64,000 nucleotides of DNA from UBA1206 sp050953105 (GTDB taxonomy: Bacteria; Bacillota; Clostridia; Oscillospirales; CAG-382). Position 1 is the stretch's first letter. Each line of letters begins with the position of its first letter. The DNA is taken from NCBI GenBank assembly GCA_050953105.1, contig JBMNMA010000009.1, positions 62,001 to 126,000 of the forward strand, read 5' to 3'. Made by a program: the position numbers and the translations under genes. The notes beneath the pieces are model-generated. The model was not told where the DNA came from and ran no database searches. It saw only the letters and a list, made by a program, of their open reading frames with translations. Positions 50,511-58,350 of the stretch are shown piece after piece.

Positions 50511-50774
50511 ACGGGAAACCTTACAAAACTCCCAAATATAGGGGACAGGCTTGAAAAGCAGTTAAATGAAATAGGAATTACCACCGAAGATGAACTTCGT
50601 CATACCGGCAGCAGACAGGCATGGCTTAAGATACTTCAAAACGATCCTTCCGCCTGCTATATGCGCCTTTGTTCCCTGGAGGGGGCAATACAGGGGGTGC
50701 GCTGGCATTATCTTGATGACGAAACAAAGAAATCTCTTAAGGAATTTTACGCAAAAGCCAAAGGCAAGGAATAA
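50511..50774 (+). CDS. TfoX C-terminal-domain protein with apparent ACG start
   Basis: An 87-codon frame matching the stand-alone TfoX C-terminal (helix-hairpin-helix-like) domain: GNLTKLPNIGDRLEKQLNEI, TTEDELRHTGSRQAWLKILQ, DPSACYMRLCSLEGAIQGVR and HYLDDETKKSLKEF. The frame has no ATG, GTG or TTG upstream of the domain. A strong ribosome site (GGGAGGG, 50498-50504) sits 6 nt before ACG 50511-50513, exactly where relatives have ATG-GGA. So the gene either uses a rare ACG start or has an ATG to ACG change (mutation or base error). It follows the FMN-fold gene by 15 nt and precedes a 41-residue ORF. Confidence 0.75.
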   Translation, partial: TGNLTKLPNIGDRLEKQLNEIGITTEDELRHTGSRQAWLKILQNDPSACYMRLCSLEGAIQGVRWHYLDDETKKSLKEFYAKAKGKE

Positions 50775-50780
50775 GAAAAC

Positions 50781-50906
50781 ATGAGAAAAACGCTGTCAGA
50801 CGTTGCGGCATATCTCAAGTCAACTCTTGTGCCGCAAACTTATGAGGAATATGAAATTCATCCCGACTACACAGAGTATGAGGTTTTGTATCTTAAGAAA
50901 AAGTAA
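50781..50906 (+). CDS. Small hypothetical protein
   Basis: A 41-residue ORF, RKTLSDVAAYLKSTLVPQTY then EEYEIHPDYTEYEVLYLKKK, 6 nt after the TfoX-like gene and before a strong terminator. The acidic/aromatic repeat-like end (EEYEIHPDYTEYE) is unusual. No ribosome site at ideal spacing (AAGGA is 12 nt upstream). Co-transcribed if real; function unknown. Confidence 0.5.
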   Translation: MRKTLSDVAAYLKSTLVPQTYEEYEIHPDYTEYEVLYLKKK

Positions 50907-50909
50907 CAA

Positions 50910-50947
50910 AAACAGCTTTACGCTTTTGGGCGTAAAGCTGTTTCTTA
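50910..50947 (+). terminator. Intrinsic terminator of the PPOx-TfoX operon
   Basis: A perfect 14-bp stem, AAACAGCTTTACGC (50910-50923) with GCGTAAAGCTGTTT (50930-50943), then CTTATTAG. Confidence 0.85.
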
Positions 50948-51058
50948 TTAGGTTTATTTTTAACAGCACCGGGTTTTTGTTTTGCAATCAACAGCATGTT
51001 TAGAAATGCTGAAACGGTTGCAAGGAAGTTTGTCGGGTATCTGATAAAATCTTCACCC

Positions 51059-52780
51059 TTAATGCCCCGCAATATCTTGCTTTGGCAGCACCCGGTTTAT
51101 AAAAATATCGGCTATTTCCGGGTCGAACTGGGTGCCTTTGTTTCGAATAATTTCCTCAACCGCCTCGGTGTGAGACATAGCTTTGCGGTAGGCACGGTCT
51201 TTGGTCATAGCGTCGTATGCGTCAACCACCGAAACTATCCTTGAAATTAGCGGAATATCAGACCTAGACAGTCCGAGAGGATAACCGCACCCGTTCCAAT
51301 ACTCGTGGTGGCACAAAATATATTCGGCAATATGGCTTAAACCTGAGGTTGAGTTACAAATGCGGTATCCCACCTCTGGGTGCTTTTTAATTTCCCGCAA
51401 TTCTTCGTCGGTCAGCTTATCTGTTTTTGTTAGAATATTTTTGTCTATGCTTATTTTACCTATATCATGGAGCATTGCTACAAGCTCTAATTCGTCAAGC
51501 TGGTTTTCGGTTAGCCCCATTTCCTCGCCTAAAGCGCGGGAAAGCTTAACCAGCCGTTCAGCATGTTCCTCGGTTTCGTTGGACTTTTCAAACATGGTTG
51601 TTTTAATGTATGTCAAATAATCGTTACGAAGGCTCTTTTGCCCGAGCAGCTTCCTCCGATACATCAAATCCTCCGCAAGCAGGAGTATTTTGTCAAGGGA
51701 TTCTTCCGGATAAAGTTTTGTGGCATAACCCAAGGCTATGTCTAAATAAATTTCGTTGTTTTCGTCCTCACGCTTTTGGTTGCACTGTTCTCTTATTTTG
51801 TCTGCAATCTCCTTTGCCGTATTGCTGTCGGCCTTTGGCAAAAGAATTGAAAACTCGTCGCCCCCCGTACGGGCTACAATATCCTCCTTACGGACGCATT
51901 TTTGCAATATGCCGGCAATAATTTCAAGCACCTTGTCCCCTTTAACGTGGCCGAAGGCGTCGTTTATCATCTTCATTCCGTTTACATCGCCGATAATAAC
52001 CGAAAGTGGGAGGTTTTCAGGTTTGTCAAGGGTATCCTTAACCTCGTCAAAATAAGTGCGGTTGAACAGTCCCGTCATATTGTCGTGATAGCTGACGTAT
52101 CTTATTTTTTCCTCCCGCTCCTTATGGACAGTTATGTCCCGGCTTATGCCTATAAGACCTATTAATTTCCCCTCATTATCGAAATAGGGTGTTTTAAGTA
52201 TTTCAAGGTAAATACTATTACCATCAGGAGAATTTACTTTAAATTCAGTTTTACTTAAACTTCCTGTTTCAAGCACTTCCCAGTCCATGGTAATAAAAAG
52301 AGCCGACAGCGTTTCGGGAAAAATGTCGGTATCTATTTTGCCTATAATTTCATCTTCGGATTTTCCTACAAAGTTTTTAAAAGCCTGATTGCACCCCATA
52401 TAAGCGCCGTTAATGTCCTTGTAAAAAATCAAGTCGGGCACAGAGTCGATAAGCGATTTTAGCAATGCCTGTTTATGTGAATATTCCTGATACAGGCTTT
52501 TATACATTTCGTTTGTTTTTATCAATTCATCATTTAATTTAATTAACTCCTTATTACCCTTGAAGATTTTTTTCATAGCAGGGTATGTAAGGCTGTAAAA
52601 CAAGGTAGCGGTTATAGCCACATATATAAGTCCCTTGATTATTGAATACAAATAGGCTTTTGAGTTGCCGGGGAAGGTAAAATGAAGAAACTGGTCAGAA
52701 AATACAATCCAGGCGCAGCCAAAAACCAGATATATAACGGTAATTAATAAGGTTTTTTTCATTGCCTCGCGGTTTTTCAT
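51059..52780 (-). CDS. Membrane PAS-GGDEF-HD-GYP protein (c-di-GMP turnover)
   Basis: A 573-residue signalling protein with two N-terminal membrane helices (residues 8-28 and 43-65), a coiled-coil (70-110), a PAS domain (about 105-215), a GGDEF diguanylate cyclase domain with intact ARTGGDEF (306-310) and an RKED I-site five residues upstream, and an HD-GYP phosphodiesterase domain (about 395-565) with MLHDIGKISI, HHEYWNGCGYP and GTQFDPEIADIF. It may both make and break c-di-GMP, the balance set by the PAS signal. AGGGGGA precedes ATG 52780, with a TTGCTT/TAAAAT promoter upstream. Probable role: controlling surface structures or motility, fitting the adhesin-rich window. Confidence 0.92.
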   Translation of the reverse strand: MKNREAMKKTLLITVIYLVFGCAWIVFSDQFLHFTFPGNSKAYLYSIIKGLIYVAITATLFYSLTYPAMKKIFKGNKELIKLNDELIKTNEMYKSLYQEYSHKQALLKSLIDSVPDLIFYKDINGAYMGCNQAFKNFVGKSEDEIIGKIDTDIFPETLSALFITMDWEVLETGSLSKTEFKVNSPDGNSIYLEILKTPYFDNEGKLIGLIGISRDITVHKEREEKIRYVSYHDNMTGLFNRTYFDEVKDTLDKPENLPLSVIIGDVNGMKMINDAFGHVKGDKVLEIIAGILQKCVRKEDIVARTGGDEFSILLPKADSNTAKEIADKIREQCNQKREDENNEIYLDIALGYATKLYPEESLDKILLLAEDLMYRRKLLGQKSLRNDYLTYIKTTMFEKSNETEEHAERLVKLSRALGEEMGLTENQLDELELVAMLHDIGKISIDKNILTKTDKLTDEELREIKKHPEVGYRICNSTSGLSHIAEYILCHHEYWNGCGYPLGLSRSDIPLISRIVSVVDAYDAMTKDRAYRKAMSHTEAVEEIIRNKGTQFDPEIADIFINRVLPKQDIAGH

Positions 52781-52835
52781 ATATTGTCCCCCTTTTACCT
52801 ATGACATTATCAACTGTTTGTTGCTATTTTTTAGC

Positions 52836-52864
52836 ATTTTATCACATTAAAGCAAAAAAAGCAA
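52836..52864 (-). promoter_or_regulatory. Promoter of the PAS-GGDEF-HD-GYP gene
   Basis: On the minus strand TTGCTT (52859-52864) and TAAAAT (52836-52841), 17-nt spacer. Confidence 0.55.
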
Positions 52865-52934
52865 CATATTTACAAATAAATATTATGAAATTGTTAATAC
52901 ATATTTTTGACCTTTTGGTTACAATGTTTTATCC

Positions 52935-52962
52935 TTGATTTTGAAAATAGTTATGGTATAAT
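52935..52962 (+). promoter_or_regulatory. Promoter of the GHL10-like gene
   Basis: TTGATT (52935-52940) and TATAAT (52957-52962, with TGG before it), 16-nt spacer, divergent from the c-di-GMP gene. Confidence 0.6.
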
Positions 52963-52997
52963 ACATTACTAATAGTTTTTTGTAAACGGAGGATATT

Positions 52998-55439
52998 ATG
53001 AGGTTTAAAACAGCCTTGATCAAATTTGTTTCGCTGTTCCTTGCGGTGGTTTCGATTGTCCCGGTTGCGGCATTTGCCGACGACGGCGGTCAAAACAACC
53101 AGCGGGAATTTTTTATTGATGCCATCAACGCCACCCGGTGGGACAACACATCGGTGATATATACGGGTATTCCAACCACCGGCCAGAACCAATACGGACA
53201 CAACGTGGTGGTTGATAAAAACGGTAAGGTTACCGACATTATTCCCGGCGGGGATATAAAGGGTAAGGATCTTGCCGTCCCCGAAGGGGGGATGGTGGTA
53301 TCCGCCACCGGTCAGAAAGCCACATGGCTTAACGACAATATCAAATTGGGGGACTATATTTCCTACGACCCCATATCTTCCCGTATTCTTGTATCGTCAA
53401 ACGGTGAATTTGCCTACGGCTTTTCGGTTACCCATACGGTAACCGGCTTTAACCAGCCAAGGTATTCCAATACCTTTATAATATACAACAAGCCCGGCAC
53501 CACCCAGACAAACGGCTACGGTTATGAGGCGGTGGTGGACAAGAACGGCATTGTTATACAAGCAGGCGGGAACAATAACACCGTCCCGGAAGGTGGCTTT
53601 GTTGTATCCGCCATTGAACAGGCAGATCGCAGCTTCTTAAAAATGTACGGCATTTTAGGGGCAAGGATAACAATTTCCGCAGATAAAAAGTCAATAACCA
53701 TTGATTACGACACCCCCAATTTTAAAACCACCTTATCTTTAATGCTGTCGTCAGTTCAGGCGGACCTTGACAAGGCAAAAGAAGAATACAAGCTTGTTTT
53801 TTACAACACCATTCAGGAAGAAATCGACAGGATTAACGGCGAAATAAACACTCTCCGCCCCACCTATACCGACAGAAATCAACTATATAATAAGCTTATC
53901 GACCTAAGCTTCAAAATCGTCGAGCATTATCCGTCAGAGGTGCGCTCGGTCTGGCATGAATCGGTGGAAAAAAACCAGGCTGAAGTAGCGAAGGTTGTTA
54001 AGACTCTTAAGGAACTTAATATAAATCAGCTTTGCCTTGGAATAGGCAACGGCCAAAACGCCCTTTTCCCCATGCCCGACTACCTTCCCTTCAAGCAGAA
54101 GACCACATTAAGGGGAAAAGACATACTCCAATACTATGTGGACGAATGCAAATCGGCCGGTATTGAGCTTATCATAACCGTTCCGGTGTATGTCAACGGT
54201 CTTGGATTTAACACATCAAAGAAAGAATGGATAATTGCCTCTAACTCCACCGGTGGCAATAATGAAACCGGCTCATTTTTCAACCCCGCTCACCCCGAAT
54301 ATAAGGCATATTTCCTTGAATATATCGCCTATATCTATAAAGCCTACGACATAGACGGCTTACAGCTTGACTATATAAGATACCCAGAATCCGCCAACGG
54401 TTTAGATTATGGTTATGACAGTATAACCGAGGAGTTATTCATTAAAGCCTACCCCGAGCTTGAGGAAGGTATTTTGGCCGATATCGCCCAAAAGACCACA
54501 TCCCACCCCAGGTGGAACGACTGGATTGAGTTTAAAGCCTCAATTATTACCGATATGGTTAAAAGCGTAAGGGAGCTTACCGACGAATTAAGACCTGATA
54601 TTTACCTTTCCGCAGCGGTTGCAAGCGCAACGGCACTTTATTTGTATTGCCAGGATACCGCCGGCTGGATGGAGGCCGGTCTCCTTGACGCCATTTACCC
54701 CATGACCTACGGTGAGGGGGTTATACAGGGCCGAATCGGCGAATTTTCAGGCTACACCGGTGATAACGCCTATCTCTACATGGGCAGCGGGACTTACTTG
54801 GATTTATCGGATAAGGAAACCCACAATCAGGTTCTTGTGTCAAGATACAATGCCGACGGAATAGCCTTTTTCGAATATAATGCCTATGTTTCCCACGGAA
54901 CCGGGGAATTTATGAAAAAATATGCCTATTATAATTCCGCTTACTCGCCCACTCTTAATGCCGGACAGGCCGCAAGCGCACTTTTAGAGTTTATCGAAAA
55001 ACGGTTAAATGATGTCATTATTCCTCTGGGCGGACTTGACGAAGAAAAAGCAGAGGAAGTAAAGCATCTGCTCATCAGCATTAATGATGCTGATACAGCA
55101 GCCAAAACTGCAGAACAGATACGAAAAATTGTCGCCGGGGAAAAGGCTGAACAGGTAATAAACGAAGACCTTGACAGGCTAATTAAGATTTTTAACCTGT
55201 CAAAGGACACCGAAAAGCAGGAATATTTAGAGAAAAAGAATAACGATGAGTCAAGCCTGGAGGAATCGGAAGAAGAATCCGCCGCCGAAAGCTCAATCGA
55301 CGGAACAACGGAAGAAACTTCTAAAAACAACGAAAAGGCAGATAAATCAAAAGCTTTGCTTTATATTATCGCAGGCGTCATCGCCGCCGGTCTTATTGCC
55401 GCCGCTGTGATATTTATTATTCGTAAAAACAAGGCGTAA
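52998..55439 (+). CDS. Anchored GHL10-type glycosidase-like surface protein
   Basis: An 813-residue exported protein. Seen: signal peptide ending near AFA-DD (residue 29), two related ~100-residue repeats (each with the pattern NTSVIY / NTFIIY, GHNVVVDKNGKV / GYEAVVDKNGIV, PEGGMVVSA / PEGGFVVSA), a GHL10/DUF187 TIM-barrel-like domain (about 311-634; EVRSVWHESVEKNQ, DIDGLQLDYIRYP, MTYGEGVIQGR), a helical part, an acidic Ser/Glu stalk (SSLEESEEESAAESS) and a membrane helix with tail FIIRKNKA. GHL10 is distant from GH families and usually acts on cell-wall or plant glycans; the exact activity is unknown. The start follows GGAGG by 8 nt. Confidence 0.85.
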   Translation: MRFKTALIKFVSLFLAVVSIVPVAAFADDGGQNNQREFFIDAINATRWDNTSVIYTGIPTTGQNQYGHNVVVDKNGKVTDIIPGGDIKGKDLAVPEGGMVVSATGQKATWLNDNIKLGDYISYDPISSRILVSSNGEFAYGFSVTHTVTGFNQPRYSNTFIIYNKPGTTQTNGYGYEAVVDKNGIVIQAGGNNNTVPEGGFVVSAIEQADRSFLKMYGILGARITISADKKSITIDYDTPNFKTTLSLMLSSVQADLDKAKEEYKLVFYNTIQEEIDRINGEINTLRPTYTDRNQLYNKLIDLSFKIVEHYPSEVRSVWHESVEKNQAEVAKVVKTLKELNINQLCLGIGNGQNALFPMPDYLPFKQKTTLRGKDILQYYVDECKSAGIELIITVPVYVNGLGFNTSKKEWIIASNSTGGNNETGSFFNPAHPEYKAYFLEYIAYIYKAYDIDGLQLDYIRYPESANGLDYGYDSITEELFIKAYPELEEGILADIAQKTTSHPRWNDWIEFKASIITDMVKSVRELTDELRPDIYLSAAVASATALYLYCQDTAGWMEAGLLDAIYPMTYGEGVIQGRIGEFSGYTGDNAYLYMGSGTYLDLSDKETHNQVLVSRYNADGIAFFEYNAYVSHGTGEFMKKYAYYNSAYSPTLNAGQAASALLEFIEKRLNDVIIPLGGLDEEKAEEVKHLLISINDADTAAKTAEQIRKIVAGEKAEQVINEDLDRLIKIFNLSKDTEKQEYLEKKNNDESSLEESEEESAAESSIDGTTEETSKNNEKADKSKALLYIIAGVIAAGLIAAAVIFIIRKNKA

Positions 55440-55442
55440 TAG

Positions 55443-56126
55443 ATGAAGTATGAAAACACCGTCCATGCAATCTTTATCGAAAGGGTAAACCGGTTTATAG
55501 GATTGGTGAATTTAAAGGGTGAAATCGTTACCACCCATATAAAAAACACAGGCCGGTGCAAGGAGCTGCTTATTCCAGGCGTGGAAGTGGTTTTGGCAAA
55601 GTCCCCCAATCCGGCAAGAAAAACCCTGTATGACCTTGTTGCCGTTTACAAAACCGGACTCGGCTGGGTTAATATCGACAGCATGGCCCCCAATGCGGCA
55701 GTTTTCGAATGGCTTTCTGGCCCAAAATCCCTGTTTAAGGGAATAACAAGGTTGAAACCAGAATACACCCACGGTTCTTCCCGTACGGATTTTTACCTTG
55801 AATGCGGTGAAAGAAAAATATTAATCGAGGTAAAGGGCTGCACCCTTGAGGTGGACAAAATGGGGTATTTTCCCGATGCCCCAACCAGCCGTGGGGTAAA
55901 GCATTTACACGACCTTGCCGCCGCAGCAGGGGAAGGGTATGAGTGTTATATTGCCTTTGTTATTCAAATGCCGCACATAAAAAAGGTTTTGCCCAACATT
56001 AAAACCCATCCAATGTTCGGTGTCGCCCTTGATGAGGCGGTAAAAGCCGGAGTAAAGGTTCTTTATCTCCCCTGCGAAGTTTCGCCAAATGAACTTGTAA
56101 TAAGCGAAGCAATTTTAGATTCTTAG
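55443..56126 (+). CDS. sfsA: SfsA family DNA/RNA-binding nuclease
   Basis: A 227-residue SfsA protein (sugar-fermentation-stimulation family; members have RNase or DNase activity). Seen: the N-terminal IFIERVNRFIGLV, THIKNTGRCKELLIPG, and the catalytic-type ERKILIEVKGCTLE plus FPDAPTSRGVKHLHDL; the Asp/Glu-Lys cluster of PD-(D/E)xK nucleases is present. It starts 4 nt after the surface-protein gene, so it may be co-transcribed although unrelated in function. A terminator with a long T-run follows. Confidence 0.93.
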   Translation: MKYENTVHAIFIERVNRFIGLVNLKGEIVTTHIKNTGRCKELLIPGVEVVLAKSPNPARKTLYDLVAVYKTGLGWVNIDSMAPNAAVFEWLSGPKSLFKGITRLKPEYTHGSSRTDFYLECGERKILIEVKGCTLEVDKMGYFPDAPTSRGVKHLHDLAAAAGEGYECYIAFVIQMPHIKKVLPNIKTHPMFGVALDEAVKAGVKVLYLPCEVSPNELVISEAILDS

Positions 56127-56136
56127 TTTACAAAAT

Positions 56137-56167
56137 AAAATGACCGCTTGCAGGCGGTCATTTTTTT
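56137..56167 (+). terminator. Bidirectional terminator after sfsA
   Basis: Stem AAAATGACCGC (56137-56147) with GCGGTCATTTT, 6-nt loop, followed by a T-run to 56167. On the minus strand the A-run gives a T-tail too, so it can also end the kinase operon. Confidence 0.88.
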
Positions 56168-56171
56168 GCTT

Positions 56172-57440
56172 TTATAAAACAACTCTTAAGGCGAAAAAGC
56201 CGTCTTTATACATAAACTGGCAGTTGCCCCCAAGCTTTTCGGCTATGTATTTAATGCTCCGGGTGCCGTAGCCGTGGCCGGCTTTGCTTGAAAGGGGAAT
56301 CCCGTCATCCATTACCACGTTGTCGTCACAGGGATTTTTAATTGACAACAGCAGCTTACCGTCCTTCATGTAAAGGTCAAGGGAAATATGCCGCAGTGTA
56401 TCATCCAGAATGCTTACCGCACGGATGGCGTTTTCAAGGCCGTTGGACAAAATTGAGGTAATGTCGGTGTCGGAAAAGGGTAGCTTTTCCGGAATATCGA
56501 TATTATGGTCAAGTTTAATGGAGTTATTTATTATTTCGTTATTATAGGACGAAATAATCATGTTAACAATTTCGTTTTCGCAATATTTCTTGGTGGCGGT
56601 TTTGTCGGTGGCGGTAATTATTTCTTTAATATAGCTTTTCGCCTTGTCGGTGTCCCCCTGCTCGATAAAAGATACAATATTAGCCATAAAGTGACGCATA
56701 TCGTGACGGATTATGGAAATGGCATATTCAGAACGCTTTATCGCCTCAATCTCTTTTTCCGACTGGGTGCGTTTTAGCTCCACAAGCCGCTTTTGCTGCT
56801 CGGCTTCGCATTTTTCTTCGTATTCCTTAAAATACATTATGCTGAAAAACAGATAGGCGATACATAACACAAAGGGTAAAAATTCATAGGCAGCCTCGGA
56901 GCCGTTATACAGCAAATCTGTGTAAACGGTGGCGGTATAATCGAACAGATAATATGCACACGGCAGGATACCGAAAATAAGCACCGTTTTGGTGGGCTTG
57001 GTCAATATAACTCCAATAGAGGCGGCAAAGTAGCGGATGATTATTATCCCCAGCGCCACGGTTACCACCGAGCGGAAAGCGTAGGATATCCAAAGCTCGC
57101 CGGTGTGAAGCTCCACCAGCAGGCTTAGCCACTTGCTTAACTGGCAGCAAAGGTAAGCCGAAAACACCGCAAAAAAGGCAGATAGAATATTTCGTTTAAA
57201 ACATAGGGTAAAAAGCAGCACCGATGGCAGGTGGGTTATAAAGGGATACAGCCATATGGCAAAATCCAGTCCGTTATGTATGTAAACCGTAACCTGAACG
57301 CCGTTTATAACAACGCAAAAGGCAAGGAGTATAATAATATTCCTTTTGTTAAAATCGATACTTAAAATTGCGGCGGAAAGAAGCACCCCGAAAAGCAGCA
57401 GGGTGGTGTTGTTTAGCATTCCGAAAATAATTTGAGCCAC
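56172..57440 (-). CDS. AgrC/ComD-type sensor histidine kinase
   Basis: A 422-residue kinase of the HPK10 (peptide-sensing) type. Residues 1-200 hold six hydrophobic segments; the GHKL-type cytoplasmic part has the H-box IIRHDMRHFMANIV, N-box LSNGLENAIRAV and G-box GHGYGTRSIKYIAEKLGG. It follows a LytTR response regulator by 11 nt. In this family the partner is often a peptide pheromone made by AgrB/AgrD; no such genes are seen beside it, so the signal is unknown. It ends just before a bidirectional terminator. Confidence 0.92.
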   Translation of the reverse strand: MAQIIFGMLNNTTLLLFGVLLSAAILSIDFNKRNIIILLAFCVVINGVQVTVYIHNGLDFAIWLYPFITHLPSVLLFTLCFKRNILSAFFAVFSAYLCCQLSKWLSLLVELHTGELWISYAFRSVVTVALGIIIIRYFAASIGVILTKPTKTVLIFGILPCAYYLFDYTATVYTDLLYNGSEAAYEFLPFVLCIAYLFFSIMYFKEYEEKCEAEQQKRLVELKRTQSEKEIEAIKRSEYAISIIRHDMRHFMANIVSFIEQGDTDKAKSYIKEIITATDKTATKKYCENEIVNMIISSYNNEIINNSIKLDHNIDIPEKLPFSDTDITSILSNGLENAIRAVSILDDTLRHISLDLYMKDGKLLLSIKNPCDDNVVMDDGIPLSSKAGHGYGTRSIKYIAEKLGGNCQFMYKDGFFALRVVL

Positions 57441-57451
57441 AATAACCTCCT

Positions 57452-58165
57452 TTAATCCCGAAACATAGCCGCAAAATAAGCGTCTTTGAATGTTTTAGCA
57501 TATCCCCGGGCGATTGGGATGGTGCGGCCGAATTTTGTTTTAATTTCGGTGGAGTTGAAGGAGTCCACGTTAGGGAGGTAGACAAGGTAGCTGCGGTGGC
57601 ATTTGAAAAAGTAAAGACTTGCAGTAAGACATTCCTCAAAGGTATATAACGGCTGGTTTACCTCTGCTTCTTTGCCTGATTTTAAATATAACCTCACCCG
57701 TTTGTTTATTGCCTCAAAATATTCAATGTCGTGCAAATAGATTTTTTGGTAACCCGAATCGGTTTTCACCACAAGGTTTTCGGGTTCCTTGCTTATTGCA
57801 TTGGTGCAGTCGGCCATGACCTCCTCAAGCCTGTCGTAGGTGATGGGTTTAAGGCAGTAGTCGGCCGCTTTCACCGAATAGGACTGGAGTGCGAATTCGG
57901 GTGAGGAGGTTAAAAAAATAATTTTCACCGACCGGTCAAACTCACGCAGTTCCTTGGCGGTATCTATGCCGTTAAGTAACGGCATAACGATATCGAGGAA
58001 AATAATGTCATATCTTTTCCCCTCGTGCTGCTTGATAAGTTCGTCTCCGTTGTCAAAATAGTCGGTATTTGTCAGGAAAGAGTGTTCCTTAGACCAGCGT
58101 TCAAGCATCCGCTTTATAATATCAAGGCTGCGCCAATCGTCGTCGCAAATTGCAATTTTCAGCAT
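57452..58165 (-). CDS. LytTR (AgrA/LytR-type) response regulator
   Basis: A 237-residue regulator. The receiver domain has the acidic pair DDDW, phosphoacceptor Asp in IIFLDIVMPLLNG and Lys of the switch region (KAADYCLKPI); the LytTR DNA-binding domain (about 130-235) has YLHDIEYFEAINKRVRLYL and a typical YLVYLPNVDSF end. The longer frame to 58210 runs back across its own promoter (-10 at 58182-58187), so ATG 58165 is preferred; it gives the standard MLKIAICDDD start. It is co-transcribed with the kinase and divergent from the giant dockerin protein, a likely target. Confidence 0.92.
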   Translation of the reverse strand: MLKIAICDDDWRSLDIIKRMLERWSKEHSFLTNTDYFDNGDELIKQHEGKRYDIIFLDIVMPLLNGIDTAKELREFDRSVKIIFLTSSPEFALQSYSVKAADYCLKPITYDRLEEVMADCTNAISKEPENLVVKTDSGYQKIYLHDIEYFEAINKRVRLYLKSGKEAEVNQPLYTFEECLTASLYFFKCHRSYLVYLPNVDSFNSTEIKTKFGRTIPIARGYAKTFKDAYFAAMFRD

Positions 58166-58181
58166 TTTTTTCACCGTTAAA

Positions 58182-58210
58182 ATATTAGCATAACTTGCAC
58201 TTTTTTTCAA
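58182..58210 (-). promoter_or_regulatory. Promoter of the LytTR two-component operon
   Basis: TTGAAA (58205-58210) and TAATAT (58182-58187, with TGC before it), 17-nt spacer on the minus strand. The leader would be only about 10 nt. Confidence 0.65.
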
Positions 58211-58249
58211 CTCAAACCTTTACAATTCGCTCCGAATTTGACACATTTC

Positions 58250-58262
58250 ACGCCGATGGCGT
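58250..58262. promoter_or_regulatory. Inverted repeat in the divergent region
   Basis: ACGCC-GAT-GGCGT, a perfect 5-3-5 repeat between the LytTR operon and the giant protein gene. A TATAAT at 58283-58288 lies 20 nt downstream. Candidate binding site for the LytTR protein or another regulator. Confidence 0.4.
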
Positions 58263-58350
58263 TTTTCGGCCAGTCGTTTTATTATAATGTGAAGGGTTAA
58301 ATTTTTAAAAAATACAGGTTTAAATTATCTTACATAAAAGGAGTTCCGAT

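Noticed and set aside
56100..58350. A hidden agrD-like peptide gene next to the kinase/LytTR pair
   Set aside because: I scanned both strands around the pair and saw no short frame with a plausible cyclic-peptide core and no AgrB-like protein.
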